A stretch of 8,273 nucleotides of DNA from an uncultured Acetatifactor sp. GTDB lineage: Bacteria; Bacillota; Clostridia; Lachnospirales; Lachnospiraceae. A program made the position numbers and the translations under genes. The notes beneath the pieces were generated by a model. The model did no database searches. It saw only the letters and a list, made by a program, of their open reading frames with translations, and was not told the origin of the DNA. The stretch's first letter is position 1. Each line of letters begins with the position of its first letter. Location: assembly GCA_934394665.1 (NCBI GenBank), contig CAKRRS010000100.1, positions 1 through 8,273 of the forward strand, in the 5' to 3' direction. Below are positions 5,620 through 8,273 of the stretch, piece after piece.

Positions 5620-6411
5620 TCACCCCAGTGCCACATCCAGCATCATCATCAGCGCGAACCCGACCGCAAACGCAATCGTTCCCAGATTGGAATGCTCTCC
5701 TTCACTGGCTTCCGGAATCAGTTCCTCCACGACCACATAGATCATGGCACCTGCTGCAAATGCCAGCATATACGGTAAGATTGGTGTCACAACGCTTGCC
5801 AGTGCGATCGCCAGGATCGCTCCTACCGGTTCCACTGCTCCCGACAACACACCTAACGCAAAGGATTTGCTTCTCTTATTGCCTTCACTGCGAAGCGGCA
5901 GGGAAATAATCGCACCCTCCGGAAAATTCTGGATGGCGATACCGATAGCCAGCGTCAGTGCACCTGCCATAGTCACCGTTCCTTCCCCACTTAAAACGCC
6001 TGCGAAAATTGCGCCGCAGGCAGCTCCTTCCGGAAAATTATGAATCGTGACCGCAAGCATCAGCATTGCGGTACGGTTCAGACTGCTCTTATGCCCCTCC
6101 GGCGCGTCACTGCCCACATGCAGATGCGGCACCAGGCTATCAATGAACAACAAAAAAACAATACCGATCAGAAACCCTGTCACTGCCGGAAGAAATGCAA
6201 GTTTTCCCATCTCTTCGCACATATTCATGGCCGGGATCAGTAAAGACCACACCGAAGCCGCCACCATAACACCGGCAGCGAATCCGGTAAATATTCTCTG
6301 AATATTGCCGCCGATCTGCTTTTTCAGGAAAAAGACGCAGGCTGCCCCTGCGCTCGTTCCCAGAAACGGAATCAGAAGTCCGGCTGCAATACTGAAATTC
6401 ACAGAACTCAT
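5620..6411 (-). CDS. ZIP-family divalent metal transporter (ZupT/GufA-like)
   Basis: 263 residues, typical for bacterial ZIP proteins, with about eight hydrophobic segments. The two metal-site helices are clear: TIHNFPEG (122-129) and IQNFPEG (160-166). A further conserved acidic site is EELIPE (229-234), and GAVEPVGA (191-198) follows the same family pattern. The cytoplasmic loop after TM3 has HLHVG...EGH (96-107), His-containing as in other ZIPs. The N-terminus LLIPFLGTSAGAA is typical of the GufA-like branch. It probably imports zinc or a related metal (Fe, Mn); the specificity cannot be read. The ATG has AAAGGAG eight bases upstream. The 150-base gap before it contains a 6-bp hairpin (6495-6512) and AT-rich sequence that could hold its promoter, but I see no convincing -35/-10 pair. 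Confidence 0.93.
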   Translation of the reverse strand: MSSVNFSIAAGLLIPFLGTSAGAACVFFLKKQIGGNIQRIFTGFAAGVMVAASVWSLLIPAMNMCEEMGKLAFLPAVTGFLIGIVFLLFIDSLVPHLHVGSDAPEGHKSSLNRTAMLMLAVTIHNFPEGAACGAIFAGVLSGEGTVTMAGALTLAIGIAIQNFPEGAIISLPLRSEGNKRSKSFALGVLSGAVEPVGAILAIALASVVTPILPYMLAFAAGAMIYVVVEELIPEASEGEHSNLGTIAFAVGFALMMMLDVALG

Positions 6412-6561
6412 GAACCACTCTCCTTTCTGAATTTATTTTATGTATCTTAACTTAAATTGTTCCTTTTTATCCTATACAGAATCATATCCGTTTCTCCTGT
6501 CCGGGAACAGGAACATGTGGCAATACAACTTGCAAAATACCGGCAGAAACCTGACATGCTA

Positions 6562-7863
6562 CTAGAATCCGGCCAGATCATTTCCCAGCACGGCATACAT
6601 GAGGAAATTCACGCCACACACCAGATGGTACAGGAATACCGCGATTTCACCGATTACGAAAATCACTTTCCAGCCTCTGCACCATTCCCTGATATTCTGC
6701 GCCATCACGATCAGTGTCATCAGGAATACGAAAAACATGCCGTGCATGTATCCCCACGAAAAATTGGCATGCATCATACGGAAGCCTTTTTCGTAAAAGG
6801 TTAAAAACATTGCCGTACCGCACAAATAATTCAACCAGGCAAATAGGTAATATTTGTTCTGCCGGATCGTCTTAAAATCAAATACCAGATTCAATGCCAG
6901 CACACCGATTGGCAATGCCATTCCCATGAGAATGCTCAAAGGGATACTCTTGGAATAATTGCTCCATACTTTGGCAAAACCAATGGCAATTCCTGTCTCC
7001 TCTCCCATGGCATTCGTCCCGGTAAAGATTCCGGAAAACTGATACAACAGGGCAATCCCCGTGGGGAGCATGGTCAGGCAGAGGCTGAACGCATTGCGGA
7101 AGCTTTTCCCGTGGCTTACAATCAGCTGTACTAACAGAATCACTGCAATCAGCGGAACCACCACCATGGTGTAACTGGGTTTTGTCATAGTCGTAAGCAA
7201 CAGGCTTCCTGCGAACAGCGCACAACTCTTCCACGGAAAACCTTTATTCCAGGGGAAGACTTTTGGGTAGCTTTGGTACTCCGACAATACCTTTCCCGTT
7301 TCAAAAAAGCAGATTACAGCAAACGGTCTGGTTGCCAGATAAGTCGCATTCCAGAATGGATTCGGCGTATAGATGCCCATGCAGCGATACGCATAATCAA
7401 ATCCGAAAAACGCCGTATTTTTCGGGGAATACAGATTTGACAGCAAAAACAGGGCAAACACAAGGAATGTCACAGCAATATCCGTCATGACCTGTCTGCC
7501 ATGCGTCAGTTCTTCATAATGATTCCGCTTCCGGATCTCACGGTTCATATAATATTTCGTAATGACCACCGCAGCCAGATTGAACAATGCTGTCGTGATC
7601 GCCATGGCCGCCGGTGCCCCGATCAGCCAGGCGGAAAGTCTGGCCGTCCAGAACAAAATCGGATACGGGAATTCGTAATTGCCGGAAATACCGGCTACTT
7701 TATTTACATAATCCGGCATATCCGACTGAAAATCCGGCACCTGATAACATTCCATCCAAAACAGATACAACATGACCCCGGTATACAAAAACAGCAGGAA
7801 AAGAAAGATTACTTTTCCTGCTGTCGTCTCTCGCAGGCCGCTCTTTGTGGGATTCTTTTTCAT
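6562..7863 (-). CDS. Polytopic membrane protein, possible GT-C-type glycosyltransferase
   Basis: 433 residues with about ten hydrophobic segments spread over the whole length. After TM1 (about 17-37) there is an outside loop with FQSDMPDY (45-52). Its D48 and D51 lie where GT-C glycosyltransferases carry their catalytic/metal-binding acidic pair, and the following NYEFPYPILFW resembles the same superfamily. Other conspicuous blocks are NPFWNATYLATRPFA (168-182), TTMTKPSY (224-231) and FRMMHANFSWGYMHGMFF (361-378). GT-C enzymes transfer sugars from lipid-linked donors on the outer face of the membrane. I do not recognise the exact family, and O-antigen-ligase-like or other envelope proteins are alternatives. 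The ATG has GAAAGGAT nine bases upstream, overlapping the stop of the preceding DUF1980-like gene, so the two are probably co-transcribed. Confidence 0.7.
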   Translation of the reverse strand: MKKNPTKSGLRETTAGKVIFLFLLFLYTGVMLYLFWMECYQVPDFQSDMPDYVNKVAGISGNYEFPYPILFWTARLSAWLIGAPAAMAITTALFNLAAVVITKYYMNREIRKRNHYEELTHGRQVMTDIAVTFLVFALFLLSNLYSPKNTAFFGFDYAYRCMGIYTPNPFWNATYLATRPFAVICFFETGKVLSEYQSYPKVFPWNKGFPWKSCALFAGSLLLTTMTKPSYTMVVVPLIAVILLVQLIVSHGKSFRNAFSLCLTMLPTGIALLYQFSGIFTGTNAMGEETGIAIGFAKVWSNYSKSIPLSILMGMALPIGVLALNLVFDFKTIRQNKYYLFAWLNYLCGTAMFLTFYEKGFRMMHANFSWGYMHGMFFVFLMTLIVMAQNIREWCRGWKVIFVIGEIAVFLYHLVCGVNFLMYAVLGNDLAGF

Positions 7864-7877
7864 AGAGCCGATCCTTT

Positions 7878-8273
7878 CTAGTTAAAACTGATCACGGGAT
7901 CTTTGGGAGCCTTTGCCTTCTCCACGCTGATTGCATGAAGTACCGGGCCCTCTCCCTTATAGTCTGCAAAATATTCCTTGGCAACCTTCGCTGTCACCTT
8001 GACCCACTCTTTCTGCTTCAGCGCCTTTGTTCCCGCGAACTCGCAGGCATATCCTAAAAATGCCATATCCTCCGCGCAACAGGTCATCGCCATACGTCCC
8101 GGTACGAAATAGCCGTCGGGATATTCCTCAGGCTTCAATACCATGGCCAGAAACTGGATATTTTTCCCCTCATACCGCTCCAGATGATCCATGGAGTCCA
8201 GATACCAGATGCCGTAGCCCTGGTTGTCCAGCACGATGGGATCCTGATTCAGATCGTAAGGCAGATCCTCCTC
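7878..8273 (-). CDS. DUF1980/YcgQ-like protein (TIGR03943), C-terminal part
   Basis: The reading frame is open to the right edge, so the start is missing. At least 131 residues are visible, against roughly 280 for full YcgQ-type proteins. The C-terminal signature is clear: YEGKNIQFLAMV, then GYFVPGRMAMTCCAEDMAFLGYACEF with the conserved Cys-Cys pair, and KEWVKVTAKV. In this family the C-terminal domain normally lies outside the membrane, tethered by N-terminal hydrophobic segments that would be off-window here. YcgQ homologues commonly sit next to a DUF318/PF03773 permease (YcgR), which would be expected upstream beyond the right edge. The function is unestablished; transport or metal handling is speculation. 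A GTG at 8234 is an internal codon, not a supported start. The gene runs into the membrane-protein gene with 14 bases between stop and start. Confidence 0.8.
   Translation of the reverse strand, partial: EEDLPYDLNQDPIVLDNQGYGIWYLDSMDHLERYEGKNIQFLAMVLKPEEYPDGYFVPGRMAMTCCAEDMAFLGYACEFAGTKALKQKEWVKVTAKVAKEYFADYKGEGPVLHAISVEKAKAPKDPVISFN

Noticed and set aside
6495..6512. TCCTGT / ACAGGA hairpin as terminator of the membrane-protein gene
   Set aside because: Only six pairs with a 6-base loop and no U-run on either strand; it may simply be part of the ZIP gene leader.

Overview
All seven protein genes lie on the minus strand. Mid-range GC, strong AAAGGAG-type ribosome binding sites, a T-box leader, a VanR/VanS-like two-component pair, a YlmH protein and a CmpB-type membrane protein together suggest a low-to-mid GC Firmicute, most likely a gut Clostridium relative of the Lachnospiraceae type. 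The taxonomic call is inference from gene content and style.

Reading in the direction of transcription (right to left): the window opens inside a DUF1980/YcgQ-like gene (start off the right edge). Fifteen to twenty bases after its stop comes a multi-spanning membrane protein that looks like a GT-C-type glycosyltransferase. After a 150-base gap come a ZIP-family metal transporter, then ylmH (S4-domain RNA-binding protein), then a striking pair of hairpins, then a CmpB-like (PF06541) membrane protein with a long coiled-coil tail. A good intrinsic terminator follows that gene.

The 420-base gap from 3273 to 3692 is the most interesting part. It holds the putative promoter and a possible operator (TTAAGA direct repeats 11 bp apart) of a response regulator/histidine kinase operon. 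On the opposite strand it holds what looks like a complete small RNA gene: a TTGACA / 17 bp / TATGTT promoter, a predicted start exactly at the 5' arm of a closing stem, and a 3' arm running into six Ts. I do not recognise this RNA family.

The two-component operon (response regulator, then an 804-residue kinase with six predicted membrane segments and a large outside domain) fills the left third. Left of it, a TTGACA / 17 bp / TATTCT promoter starts a transcript whose first 72 bases carry the conserved 5' part of a T-box leader. An aminoacyl-tRNA synthetase or amino-acid gene should therefore lie just off the left edge.

Functionally the window is a set of small housekeeping and envelope modules (metal uptake, translation or ribosome rescue, envelope sensing) rather than one pathway. 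I saw no mobile element, CRISPR array, rRNA or tRNA gene, and no frameshifted gene.
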